This document shows positions 1 through 8,005 of a DNA stretch of 64,000 nt, piece by piece. Origin of the DNA: Rhodoferax sp. BLA1 (GTDB lineage: Bacteria > Pseudomonadota > Gammaproteobacteria > Burkholderiales > Burkholderiaceae_C). Position 1 is the stretch's first letter. Every line of letters starts with the position of its first letter. Below the pieces are notes generated by a model, which saw only the letters and a program-made list of their open reading frames with translations, ran no database searches and was not told the origin of the DNA. The stretch spans positions 682,001-746,000 of the forward strand of contig NZ_SZVI01000013.1 of NCBI RefSeq assembly GCF_013416775.1. The letters are read 5' to 3'. Position numbers and translations under genes: made by a program.

Positions 1-12
1 TGGGGTGCTGGC

Positions 13-1446
13 ATGAAGGCCGCACTGGAAGACGGCCAACAGTCTTGGTCAGCACCCGCCTTGCAACAGGTGGTTGCAGAAGCCCAAGACTGGCTGCAAG
101 CTGGCAACACACGCGTGCTGGCCAGTGTGCTGGACAACTCGGCCGCGTTTGTGGCGCTGGACGAAGCCCTGATGGCCGGTGAACGTGTCCATGTGCCTTT
201 GCCACCCTTTTTTACCGCCGCTCAAATGCAACACGCGCTGGCGGCCACCGGGGCCGACACCCTGGTCACCGAACCGGCGTTGGCACAAGCCTGGCAAGGT
301 TTACCCTGGCAACCCGTGCGCCTGGCCGGGCGCGATCTGGTCAGCACTCACCTTCCCAGCACGCCACACCCCTTGCCACCCGGCACGACCAAGATCACCT
401 TTACCTCGGGCACCACCGGTTCCCCCAAAGGCGTTTGCCTGAGCCGCCAGGCCATGCAAAACGTGGCCCAGGGGCTGATCACCGCCTTGGGTCCCTTGGG
501 CATCGAACGCCACCTCAATGCCCTGCCCTTTTCGGTGCTGCTGGAAAACATCGCCGGTCTGATGGCCCCGCGCCAACAAGGCATCACCTTGGTGACTCTG
601 GGCATGCAGGCGCTGGGGCTGAAAGGTTCCTCGCAGTTTGATGCCGCCGTGTTTCATGCCGCCATCAAGGCCAGCCGGGCCAACAGTCTGATCCTGCTAC
701 CACAAATGCTGCGCGCCTGGTGTGGCTATTTGCAGCACAGCGGCCAGCGTGCCCCCGAGGGTTTGCGTTTTGTGGCGGTGGGGGGGGCAGCCGTTGGGGC
801 CAGCCTGTTGTTGGCCGCCCACAGCCTGGGCATTCCCGCCTACGAAGGGTATGGCTTGTCCGAAGGTGCCTCCGTGCAGACGCTCAATCTGCCCGGCGCC
901 AGCAAACCGGGCAGCGTGGGACGCGCACTGGCACATGCCCAGATCCGCTGCGCGGCCGACGGTGAAATTGAGGTCAGCGGCAGCCTGTTTAATGGCTACC
1001 TCGGTGACACCACAGCGCCGCCTGCCTGGTGGCCTACCGGAGACCTGGGCTCCATCGATGCCGATGGTTTTATCCAGGTATCGGGCCGCAAAAAACATGT
1101 GCTGATCACCGCGTTCGGGCGCAATGTGTCACCCGAATGGGTGGAGACCAGCCTGTGCAGCCAGGCGACCATCCTGCAGGCGGTGGTGTTTGGGGATGGT
1201 GAACCCAGCTTGCTCGCGGTGCTTTGGCCGATGAGCCCCGACCTCAGCGACGCCGCCTTGCAGGCCGCCGTGGACCGCTGCAACAGCCAGCTGCCGGATT
1301 ACGCGCGGATTGGCCGCTGGACCCGTGCGCGCGCCGCCTTCCATGTCTCCACCGGCCTGGCCACCGCCAACGGCCGACCACAACGCCCGGCCATCTGGGC
1401 ACAACACGCCGATCTTCTTTCCACCCTGACTGTCACCCAAGCATGA
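13..1446 (+). CDS. Acyl-adenylate-forming enzyme (AMP-dependent synthetase/ligase)
   Basis: Predicted to activate a carboxylic acid as acyl-AMP, possibly passing it to CoA or another carrier. Visible adenylation motifs are the P-loop TSGTTGSPKG near residue 132, YGLSE near 278, and TGDLG followed by SGRKKHVLITAFGRNVSPEW. At the C-terminus, where the catalytic A10 lysine is expected, the sequence reads NGRPQR, so Lys is replaced by Arg. At 477 residues it is shorter than standard fatty-acyl-CoA ligases. The frame stays open to the left edge of the window, so the true start could lie upstream; the ATG at 13 is the first one visible. Its stop overlaps the next ATG (ATGA), marking it as part of a four-gene operon. 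The substrate is unknown. Confidence 0.8.
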   Translation: MKAALEDGQQSWSAPALQQVVAEAQDWLQAGNTRVLASVLDNSAAFVALDEALMAGERVHVPLPPFFTAAQMQHALAATGADTLVTEPALAQAWQGLPWQPVRLAGRDLVSTHLPSTPHPLPPGTTKITFTSGTTGSPKGVCLSRQAMQNVAQGLITALGPLGIERHLNALPFSVLLENIAGLMAPRQQGITLVTLGMQALGLKGSSQFDAAVFHAAIKASRANSLILLPQMLRAWCGYLQHSGQRAPEGLRFVAVGGAAVGASLLLAAHSLGIPAYEGYGLSEGASVQTLNLPGASKPGSVGRALAHAQIRCAADGEIEVSGSLFNGYLGDTTAPPAWWPTGDLGSIDADGFIQVSGRKKHVLITAFGRNVSPEWVETSLCSQATILQAVVFGDGEPSLLAVLWPMSPDLSDAALQAAVDRCNSQLPDYARIGRWTRARAAFHVSTGLATANGRPQRPAIWAQHADLLSTLTVTQA

Positions 1447-2132
1447 ACTTCTACCAACACCTGATTGAACAGACCAACGAAGCCCGCCAGGGCCTGCTGA
1501 ACACCCCCATCATCGAAGGTGCCTTGCGCGGCCAGGTGAGCCTGCCGAGTTACCTGGCTTTCCTGCGCGAGGCTTACCACCATGTGAGCCACACCGTGCC
1601 GCTGTTGCGGGCCACCCAGGCCGCGTTGCCAGCCCACCACCAGTGGCTTTTTGAGCCGCTGCAGGAGTACATCGCCGAAGAAAGCGGCCACGAAGAATGG
1701 ATCCTGGACGACATCCGTGCCTGTGGTGGTGACGCCGAGGCCGTGCGCGCTGGCCCCCCAGCCCATGCCACCGAGATGATGGTGGCCTATGCCTACGACA
1801 CCATCGCTCGCAAGAACCCTCTGGGCTTTTTTGGCATGGTGCTGGTGCTTGAAGGCACCAGCGTGTCACTGGCGCTGATGGCAGCCGATGCAATTCAGAA
1901 GCCGCTGGGCCTGCCCGATGCTGGCTTCAGCTACCTGCGCTCCCACGGCACCCTGGACCAGGAACACACCCAACACCTGGCGGTGTTAATGAACCAGGTC
2001 ACCGACCCTGCAGACCAGGCCGCCATCGTGCACGCCGCGCGCGCCTTTTACCGCCTGTATGGGGATGTGTTTCGCAGCCTGCCGCTGCCGGTGGTCAGCC
2101 CGGCCCAGCAAATGCCGGTGGCACAGGCATGA
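1443..2132 (+). CDS. Haem-oxygenase-like diiron oxidase, UndA/TenA-like
   Basis: A 229-residue all-helical protein of the TenA/haem-oxygenase-like fold. Six potential iron ligands can be read: E80-x2-H83, E137, and H168-x3-D172-x2-H175. Order and spacing match the diiron oxidases typified by UndA, which makes 1-undecene from lauric acid. This makes an oxidative step on an acyl or amino-acid-like substrate more likely than thiaminase or regulator activity, although such genes are often annotated TenA family regulator. The start is the ATG overlapping the stop of the adenylating-enzyme gene; the open frame continues upstream, but that part overlaps the previous gene. Its stop overlaps the following SDR gene. 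The reaction is inference. Confidence 0.75.
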   Translation: MNFYQHLIEQTNEARQGLLNTPIIEGALRGQVSLPSYLAFLREAYHHVSHTVPLLRATQAALPAHHQWLFEPLQEYIAEESGHEEWILDDIRACGGDAEAVRAGPPAHATEMMVAYAYDTIARKNPLGFFGMVLVLEGTSVSLALMAADAIQKPLGLPDAGFSYLRSHGTLDQEHTQHLAVLMNQVTDPADQAAIVHAARAFYRLYGDVFRSLPLPVVSPAQQMPVAQA

Positions 2133-2926
2133 AGCTCGACCAGGCACGCGTGCTGCTGACCGGCGCCAGCGGTGGCATCGGTCAGATCATGCAACAAGCT
2201 TTGCTGCAGGCCGGGGCCCAGGTGCTGGGTATCAGCCGCCAGCCACAAAAGTCCACCCACCCCCATCTGACCTGGCTACAGGCTGACCTGACCGAACCAC
2301 AAGGCATCAGCGATGTTGCCCGTGTGGGCGCCCAGTGGCAGGCCAATGTGCTGGTGCACGCGGCCGGTCTGCCGGGTTTTGGAGCCCTGCCGAGCCTGTC
2401 AACGGCGGCCATTGGCCAGGTGATCCAGACCAATCTGCTCACCCCGATGCTGCTGACCCAGGCCCTGCTGCCCCACCTGCAAAGCCTGGCGCAGGCGCAG
2501 GTGGTGTTTGTGGGGTCGGCGCTGGGGCGCATTGGGTTGCCGGGATTCAGCGTCTACGGTGCCAGCAAAGCCGGCCTGCATGGCTTTGCCGAAGCCTTGC
2601 GGCGAGAACTGGCGGGCAGCAGTGTGCTGATTCAGACACTGGCGCCGCGCAGCACCCGCACCGGCTTCAACAGCGCTGAGGCCGAACGCTACAACCAGGC
2701 CACCGGCACGGCAGTGGACAGCCCCGAGACCGTAGCCCAAGCGCTGCTAAAACTGATCGAGAGCCAGGCCGCAGAACAGTTCATCGGCTGGCCAGAACGC
2801 CTGGCCGTGCGTCTGAATGGCGCGCTAGGGCCAATGCTCGACAGCAGTTTCACCAAACACCGCCAGGCTCTGGCGCAGCCCACCATCCACACCCCCAAAC
2901 TCACACCTCAAGGACCTCAACCATGA
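2129..2926 (+). CDS. Short-chain dehydrogenase/reductase (SDR)
   Basis: Classical SDR of 265 residues. The N-terminal Rossmann motif TGASGGIG (residues 11-18) binds NAD(P)H. The catalytic set is visible as Asn in NLLTPML, Ser in VGSALG, and Tyr/Lys in YGASK. Translation is coupled to both neighbours by ATGA overlaps, so it is probably a third enzyme of the same pathway, reducing or oxidising the product of the acyl ligase and diiron oxidase. No membrane segment or signal peptide is seen, so it is cytoplasmic. The substrate cannot be told from sequence. Confidence 0.85.
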   Translation: MKLDQARVLLTGASGGIGQIMQQALLQAGAQVLGISRQPQKSTHPHLTWLQADLTEPQGISDVARVGAQWQANVLVHAAGLPGFGALPSLSTAAIGQVIQTNLLTPMLLTQALLPHLQSLAQAQVVFVGSALGRIGLPGFSVYGASKAGLHGFAEALRRELAGSSVLIQTLAPRSTRTGFNSAEAERYNQATGTAVDSPETVAQALLKLIESQAAEQFIGWPERLAVRLNGALGPMLDSSFTKHRQALAQPTIHTPKLTPQGPQP

Positions 2927-3561
2927 AATTGCTCGCCACCCTTCTCTTGACCGCCGCTTGTGTGCTGCCGTTCTCTTTACATGCCGCGCCGCTGGACGAC
3001 GCCATCACCGAACTGCAGCGCGACTGGGAAGTCATCCGTTACCAGACGCCGGAGTCTGCCCGCCTCAAACGTTTTGAGGCGCTGAGCGCCAAGGCGCACG
3101 GTGTCAGCCAGACCTTCGCCGGGCGCAGCGAACCGCTGGTCTGGGAGGGCATCATCGTGAGTTCGCTGGCCAATGAAAAAGGCGGCTTGGGCGCACTCAG
3201 CTTGGCCAAACAGGCCAAGGCCATGTACGAGCAGGCCATTGCACTGGGCGGCGACACCCTGCAAGGCTCGGCCTACGGCAGCCTGGCCGTGTTGTATTAC
3301 AAGGTACCCGGCTGGCCGCTGGGTTTTGGTGACAAGGCCAAGGCCGAAGAACTGCTGAAAAAAGCTCTGAGCCTGAACCCCACCGGCATTGACCCCAACT
3401 ACTTTTACGCTGACTTCTTGGTGGAGACTGGCCGTGGCAGCGAGGCAGCCAGCTATCTGGAGCGCGCTCTCGCCGCCCCACCCCGCCCGGGCCGCGAGGT
3501 GGCCGATACCGGTCGGCGCGAGGAAGTGCGCCAGTTGCTGACCAAAGTCAAGGCGATGTGA
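2923..3561 (+). CDS. Exported TPR-like protein of unknown function
   Basis: A 212-residue protein with a clear Sec signal peptide (MKLLATLLLTAACVLPFSLHA) cleaved at about residue 21-22. The remainder is helical with TPR-like pairs, such as AKAMYEQAIALGG and AEELLKKALSLNP, suggesting a periplasmic protein-interaction scaffold. The ATG overlaps the SDR stop, so it is the last gene of the operon; how a periplasmic protein serves this pathway is unknown. Its 3' end overlaps the convergent histidine kinase gene by 14 bases. Confidence 0.7.
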   Translation: MKLLATLLLTAACVLPFSLHAAPLDDAITELQRDWEVIRYQTPESARLKRFEALSAKAHGVSQTFAGRSEPLVWEGIIVSSLANEKGGLGALSLAKQAKAMYEQAIALGGDTLQGSAYGSLAVLYYKVPGWPLGFGDKAKAEELLKKALSLNPTGIDPNYFYADFLVETGRGSEAASYLERALAAPPRPGREVADTGRREEVRQLLTKVKAM

Positions 3562-4873
3562 GTTCGGCCACCACCCCGCTGCCATCGGCACGCGGGTGGT
3601 AAGACAGGATCAGCCCATGCAGCGCGGCAATCCGCTGCGCAATCGACACCCCCAGGCCACTGCCGGGCTCGGCCTGTCCCTCCGGGCGGTAAAACCGCTC
3701 TCCCAGACGTTGTAACTGCTCGGCGGGCAGCGGCTCACCCGCGTTCTCCACCCGCACGCTGCTGGGTTTCAGGCGCAGGGTCACGGTGCTGCCTTCAGGC
3801 GCATAACGCACCGCGTTGTCGAGCAGGTTGCGCAACAACACCGCCAGCAAGTCCCCGTCACCACGCCAGTCTGGTGGACTTTGGGGCTCTGGCGGCCAGT
3901 CACACGCCAGCTCAATCTGACGCCGCTCGGCCAGCGCCAGGCTGTCACTCATGGCCTGCTCGGCCAGGTGCTGCCAGTCCAGCGGCTCGGTACGGGTCAG
4001 GCCATCGGTGGCTTCCAGCCGCGACAGGCGCAGCAGCTGATCCACCAGACGTGTCATACGCAACATGCCCGCACTGAGTTTGCCTGCGGCCTGCGACCGC
4101 TCTGACTCGGTGCGGGCGCCTTGCAACACCTCCCATTGCGCACTGAGCACGGCCAGCGGTGTGCGCAGTTCATGCGCGGCATCGGCGGTAAAACGGCGCT
4201 CCCGGGCCAAGGTGGCGTCGATGCGGCCAAACAGGCCGTTCATCGCCAACAACAGGGGCTGGATTTCAGCAGGCGCCGCTTGGGACGGGATGGCCTGTAA
4301 ATCATCGGCGCTGCGCTCTTGCAGCTCCTGGGTCAGGGCACGCATCGGGTTCAAGGCGCGGCGCACCGCCCAGGCCATCGCCAGCAGCAAGACCGGCAGG
4401 GTCAACAACCAGGGCAACAGCTGGCTTTCCACCAGGCCCCACACCAACTCGTCGCGTTCACCGATCTTCTGCCCGGCGGCCACCAGCCACTCCCGGTTGG
4501 GCGACTGCAGGTAATACACCCGCCAGGGCTCGTGCTGCAAGGACAACTCAACAAAACCGACGGCGTCGGTGAGCAACGGCAGTTGAGTGCCCTCACGGTC
4601 GGTCAGCAAGACTTTGCCCTGATGGTCCCAGACCGCAATGGCTAGGTCCTCCAGGTCGGCTTCCTGGCTCACGGCGGGGGCACTGGCGCCGCCTTTGGCG
4701 CGGTCCAGCCCCATCAATGTGGCCTGCACCTGCAGTGTCAGGCGAATCATTTCGGTGTCAAACAACTCGTTGACCTCGGTGCGCGCCCGGGTGGACGACA
4801 CCCAGGCCGCGCCCACCCACACCAGGGGGGCACAGATCAGCAGATACATCAGCAGGCGGCGTTGCAGACTCAT
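3548..4873 (-). CDS. Sensor histidine kinase, QseC/TctE-like
   Basis: Inner-membrane sensor kinase of 441 residues. An N-terminal membrane segment (about 7-27) is followed by a periplasmic domain of roughly 130 residues, a second membrane segment (LLPWLLTLPVLLLAMAW), a HAMP-like linker, the H-box AAHELRTPLAVLSAQ and an HATPase domain ending with a G box (GSGLGVSIAQRI). It follows its response regulator with a 4-base overlap, so the pair is co-transcribed. The domain order and short sensor region resemble QseC/PmrB/TctE kinases. The signal is unknown. It converges on the acyl-ligase/diiron-oxidase operon with a 14-base overlap, which may make the two transcripts antisense to each other. Confidence 0.85.
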   Translation of the reverse strand: MSLQRRLLMYLLICAPLVWVGAAWVSSTRARTEVNELFDTEMIRLTLQVQATLMGLDRAKGGASAPAVSQEADLEDLAIAVWDHQGKVLLTDREGTQLPLLTDAVGFVELSLQHEPWRVYYLQSPNREWLVAAGQKIGERDELVWGLVESQLLPWLLTLPVLLLAMAWAVRRALNPMRALTQELQERSADDLQAIPSQAAPAEIQPLLLAMNGLFGRIDATLARERRFTADAAHELRTPLAVLSAQWEVLQGARTESERSQAAGKLSAGMLRMTRLVDQLLRLSRLEATDGLTRTEPLDWQHLAEQAMSDSLALAERRQIELACDWPPEPQSPPDWRGDGDLLAVLLRNLLDNAVRYAPEGSTVTLRLKPSSVRVENAGEPLPAEQLQRLGERFYRPEGQAEPGSGLGVSIAQRIAALHGLILSYHPRADGSGVVAELTSP

Positions 4874-5544
4874 GCGGACTCCCGTGCCGGGCCCAAGGCA
4901 TACCCCAGGCCACGGATGGTGCGCACCACCGCCGGGTGGATCTTGCGCCGCAGGTGGTGGATGTGCACTTCCAGCGCGTTGCTCTCAGGCTCACCACCGC
5001 TCCAGTCGTACATCTGCTCCTGCAGCTGGGTTTTGGACAAAACCCGCTGTGGGTGTTTGAGCAGGATCTCCAGCAATGCTGTCTCACGCGCGGTCAGCTC
5101 CACCGGCTGGTCCAGCCAATACACCTGCCGGGTCGAGGGGTCGTAACGCAAGCCACCATGCACCCACTCAGACTGGCTGCGCCCGGTGGCGCGGCGCAGC
5201 AGCGCACGCAGACGCGCCGCCAGCTCCTCAATCGACATCGGTTTGATCAGGTAATCATCGGCCCCGGCATCGAGCCCGGCCACCCGCTGCTCCAGGCCAT
5301 CACGGGCGGTCAGGATCAGCACCGGCAAAGCCACCCCACGCTGGCGCCAGCGCCTGAGCCAGACCATGCCATCGGTACCCGGCAGGCCCAGGTCCAGCAC
5401 CAGGGCGTCGTAACTGGCTGTGCCCAACGCGGCATCGGCGCGCGCACCATCGGGAAAGCAGTCCACCACATGGCCGAGCTGGCGCAAGCCGGTGCCCAGT
5501 GCATCGGCCAGCTGGGCATCGTCTTCAAGAATCAGTAAACGCAT
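4870..5544 (-). CDS. OmpR-family response regulator, QseB-like
   Basis: A 224-residue regulator with an N-terminal receiver domain (acidic pair EDD at residues 6-8, phospho-acceptor Asp in LVLDLGLPGTDG, Lys in LIKPM) and a C-terminal winged helix ending VRTIRGLGYAL. Its stop overlaps the partner kinase start by four bases, as in qseBC and pmrAB operons. Probable targets include its own promoter or nearby genes, but no clear direct-repeat operator was identified. Confidence 0.9.
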   Translation of the reverse strand: MRLLILEDDAQLADALGTGLRQLGHVVDCFPDGARADAALGTASYDALVLDLGLPGTDGMVWLRRWRQRGVALPVLILTARDGLEQRVAGLDAGADDYLIKPMSIEELAARLRALLRRATGRSQSEWVHGGLRYDPSTRQVYWLDQPVELTARETALLEILLKHPQRVLSKTQLQEQMYDWSGGEPESNALEVHIHHLRRKIHPAVVRTIRGLGYALGPARESA

Positions 5545-5591
5545 CGGGCTCCCTCGGTACGGGTGGCATGGCCCGTTGCCACAGAGCTAAC

Positions 5592-6722
5592 TCAGTCTGC
5601 GGGCGGGTGGCCGATGCTACCAAAGCGGGTGACTGCGTCAGCCTTGGACACACGGTCCAGCTGACGTGGCAGGCTCAGGGTGGCCACCAGGCCACCTTCG
5701 GGGTGGTTGGCCAGCGTCAGAGCACCACCGTGTCGGCGGGCAATGTCACTGGCCGTGGCCAGACCCAGCCCGACCCCGCCGCTGTGGCACGGCTGGGTTG
5801 ATGCCAACTGGTAGAACGGGGTCAGCACCTTGTTGAACGCCGCCTCGGGGATGCCCGGGCCGTTGTCATACACTGAAATCTGTAGCTGTTCGCCCTTATC
5901 CTGTAAGGAGATACGAGCATATTTCCCATAACGCAGCGCATTGCCAATGAGGTTGCTCACACAGCGGCGCAGGGCCGAGGCCTGCGCCAGCACCGGCGCA
6001 CAAGCCAGCTCACCGACCAGTTGCACATCCTGCGCGCTGTCGCGGGCGTCTTCGGCCAGACTGCGCAGCAGGGCCGCCACATCCAGCTGCACCATGGGCT
6101 CGGGTTCGGCCAGACCCCGCAGGGTGTCGAGTGTGGTGCGGATCATCTCATGCATTTCGCCAATGTCTTTGTCAAAACGCTGGCGCTGCAAAGGGTCAGA
6201 CAGGGCTTGGGCGCGCCGCGCCAGACGGTTCAGCGGTGTGCGCAGGTCATGTGAGACCGCCGCCACAAACTGGTCGCGTTGCAGCATCTGCTGGCGAATG
6301 CGCGCCTGCATCTGGTTGAACATGCGGGTGGCTTCGCGGCACTCCAGCGCCCCCTCTTCAAGCAGCGGCGCCCGGCGCATGCAACCACCAATCGCCTTCG
6401 CCGCCACATTGAGCTTGCGCAATGGCACCCGCGTCCAGCGGGCACCCATCCAGGCGGCCAATACAAGGGCCACAGCGTCCAACAGCCAGCCGAAGTGGAC
6501 CAGACCGGTCAGGGGTGAAGCCGCCGGCTCAGCACCCCGCTCGCCCCAGGCCGCCAGCGGTGGCCAGGGCGACAAGCCCGAGACCAGCGTGGCGGCCAGC
6601 ACCCGGCTGACCACCATCGTCAACAACAACAGCAGCAACAGGCGGCCAAACAAGCCGGAGGGCAAACCCCGCAACACCAGGCGATACAAGCCGCTTGTCG
6701 GCCGGAGGCTCAGTTGTGCCAT
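5592..6722 (-). CDS. Sensor histidine kinase (second two-component system)
   Basis: A 376-residue membrane kinase. An N-terminal membrane segment (about residues 27-49) and a second near 90-110 flank a short periplasmic loop of only about 40 residues. A HAMP-like stretch, the H-box AAVSHDLRTPLNRLARR and ATPase boxes DNGPGIP and GGVGLGLATA follow. The short loop suggests it senses membrane state or a partner protein rather than a bound ligand. The start overlaps the upstream regulator gene by 13 bases. A copy of the dispersed palindromic repeat lies within the ATPase domain coding sequence (about 5876-5925), just before the DNGPGIP motif. Confidence 0.85.
   Translation of the reverse strand: MAQLSLRPTSGLYRLVLRGLPSGLFGRLLLLLLLTMVVSRVLAATLVSGLSPWPPLAAWGERGAEPAASPLTGLVHFGWLLDAVALVLAAWMGARWTRVPLRKLNVAAKAIGGCMRRAPLLEEGALECREATRMFNQMQARIRQQMLQRDQFVAAVSHDLRTPLNRLARRAQALSDPLQRQRFDKDIGEMHEMIRTTLDTLRGLAEPEPMVQLDVAALLRSLAEDARDSAQDVQLVGELACAPVLAQASALRRCVSNLIGNALRYGKYARISLQDKGEQLQISVYDNGPGIPEAAFNKVLTPFYQLASTQPCHSGGVGLGLATASDIARRHGGALTLANHPEGGLVATLSLPRQLDRVSKADAVTRFGSIGHPPAD
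5876..5925. repeat. Dispersed palindromic repeat, copy 1 (inside histidine kinase gene)
   Basis: Reads TGTAGCTGTTCGCCCTTAT followed by a decayed right half, CTGTAAGGAGATACGAGCA, then TATTT. It resembles the clearer copies at 54099 and 60989 but its stem is imperfect. It is translated as part of the kinase. Confidence 0.55.
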
Positions 6723-7450
6723 GCCGAGCGCCCCTGCACCGACTGGGCGTTGAACATGTAACCAGCACCACGCACCGTCTTGATCATCGAGGGCGCCTGT
6801 GGGTCTTGGGCCAGCTTTTGCCGCAGGCGCGACACCAGCAGGTCGATGCTGCGCTCAAACACATCCATGGTCCGCCCGCGCGCCTGCTCCACCAGTTGGT
6901 CACGGCTGAACAGCCGCCGCGGGGTCTGCAAAAAGGTCGACAGCAGCCGGAATTCGGCGTTGGACAGGGCCACGGTCAGCCCGGTGGGTGACGTCAGGCT
7001 GCGTTCACTGCGGTGCAGCACCCAGCCATCAAAATGCACCACATCGCTGTACAACAGCGCCGCCGCACTGTCCAGGGTCGGTTTGGCGCGGCGCAACACG
7101 GTGTGGATACGCGCCACCAGTTCACGGGGCTCAAACGGTTTGCTGACGTAATCGTCGGCGCCATTTTCCAACCCCATGATGCGGTCATAGATGCCGCGGC
7201 GTGCGGTCAGCAAAATCACCGGAATCGTCGAACGCTGGCGGATTTCACGCGACAGCTGCAGCCCATCCACCCCTGGCAGCATCACATCCATCACCACCAA
7301 ATCAATCGGGTGACGCGCCAGCTCAGCCCACATCTGGACGCCATCGCTGGCGGTGTGGGATTTGAAGTTAAAACGTGCCAGGTACTCACCCAGCAAGCTG
7401 GTGATTTCTGCGTCGTCGTCAACGATCAAGAGTTGTTGTTGTGGCTTCAT
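6710..7450 (-). CDS. OmpR-family response regulator (second two-component system)
   Basis: Receiver domain (VDDDAE near the N-terminus, phospho-Asp in VVMDVMLPGVDG, Lys in VSKPFEP) followed by an OmpR-type winged helix ending KTVRGAGYMF. I choose the ATG at 7450 (MKPQQQLLIVDDD, 246 residues) because the receiver domain begins directly after it. An ATG at 7471 would add seven residues. It is co-transcribed with the overlapping kinase and divergent from the small gene at 7649. Two hairpins in the shared intergenic region could be regulatory. Confidence 0.88.
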   Translation of the reverse strand: MKPQQQLLIVDDDAEITSLLGEYLARFNFKSHTASDGVQMWAELARHPIDLVVMDVMLPGVDGLQLSREIRQRSTIPVILLTARRGIYDRIMGLENGADDYVSKPFEPRELVARIHTVLRRAKPTLDSAAALLYSDVVHFDGWVLHRSERSLTSPTGLTVALSNAEFRLLSTFLQTPRRLFSRDQLVEQARGRTMDVFERSIDLLVSRLRQKLAQDPQAPSMIKTVRGAGYMFNAQSVQGRSAWHN

Positions 7451-7543
7451 GGCGAACTGCACTGCGGGCAAAAACCAGTTTAGAACGCAGCGCCTGGGCC
7501 GATAGGGCGAATTGGACGGCTTTTAAGCCCTTGTTGGATTCCT

Positions 7544-7605
7544 CCGGATGACATTTGTATCCGGCCTGACACAAAGCAGACATTGGCGCGAAACCGGAGG
7601 GTTTC
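7544..7605. promoter_or_regulatory. Two inverted repeats in a divergent intergenic region
   Basis: CCGGAT (7544-7549) pairs with ATCCGG (7559-7564) across 9 bases. GAAACC (7590-7595) pairs with GGTTTC (7600-7605) across the loop GGAG. They lie between the response-regulator gene (minus) and the small gene at 7649 (plus), so either could be an operator or an RNA structure. The assignment is inference. Confidence 0.35.
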
Positions 7606-7648
7606 AAAATGCTGGAACACTCCGCTTCACCCTCTGAAAGGACACGTC

Positions 7649-7963
7649 ATGGGCTCGATCTCTGGTGTCAGTGGCATGCGCAATGCTTGGACCCAAGTCA
7701 CCACACAGCGCAACCAGAGGCAGGACAAGCCGTTCGCTGGCATCGACGCGGACAGCAGCTCGAATGAGCAAGCGGGCTTGGACGCCATGGTCTCGGACAT
7801 CGGCCAGATCACCGACACCCCATGGGGCATCAACCGCCCGATCAAGGCCATGGACAGAGCAAACCAGCACAGTAACCTGTCAGGCACAAACTCCCTGTTG
7901 TCCAAGGTGGACAAGACCGACATGCCAACGGGGTTCGACGGATCAGCAGATGCTGCTCGCTGA
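7649..7963 (+). CDS. Small hypothetical protein
   Basis: A 104-residue polar protein starting MGSISGVSGMRN. I use the ATG at 7649 because GAAAGGA lies a few bases upstream; the frame extends further up without another good ribosome site. It has no membrane segment, no cysteines and no motif I recognise. The Ser/Gly-rich start recalls the FlxA-like protein at 61137, but that is a weak resemblance. Its stop codon is the first TGA of an 8-base tandem repeat. It may be controlled by the divergent two-component system. Confidence 0.5.
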   Translation: MGSISGVSGMRNAWTQVTTQRNQRQDKPFAGIDADSSSNEQAGLDAMVSDIGQITDTPWGINRPIKAMDRANQHSNLSGTNSLLSKVDKTDMPTGFDGSADAAR

Positions 7964-7988
7964 GCGGCTGAGCGGCTGAGCGGCTGAG
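7961..7988. repeat. 8-bp tandem repeat (TGAGCGGC x3.5)
   Basis: TGAGCGGC occurs three times in a row followed by TGAG. The first copy supplies the stop codon of the small gene at 7649, so copy-number changes downstream of it would not alter that protein. Confidence 0.85.
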
Positions 7989-8005
7989 CTTCAGTATGCC
8001 CTCGC

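Noticed and set aside
7481..7505. Possible sigma-28 promoter (TAGAACG-N10-GCCGATAG) before the small gene at 7649
   Set aside because: The -35 part and spacing are poor and the distance to the gene is about 145 bases.
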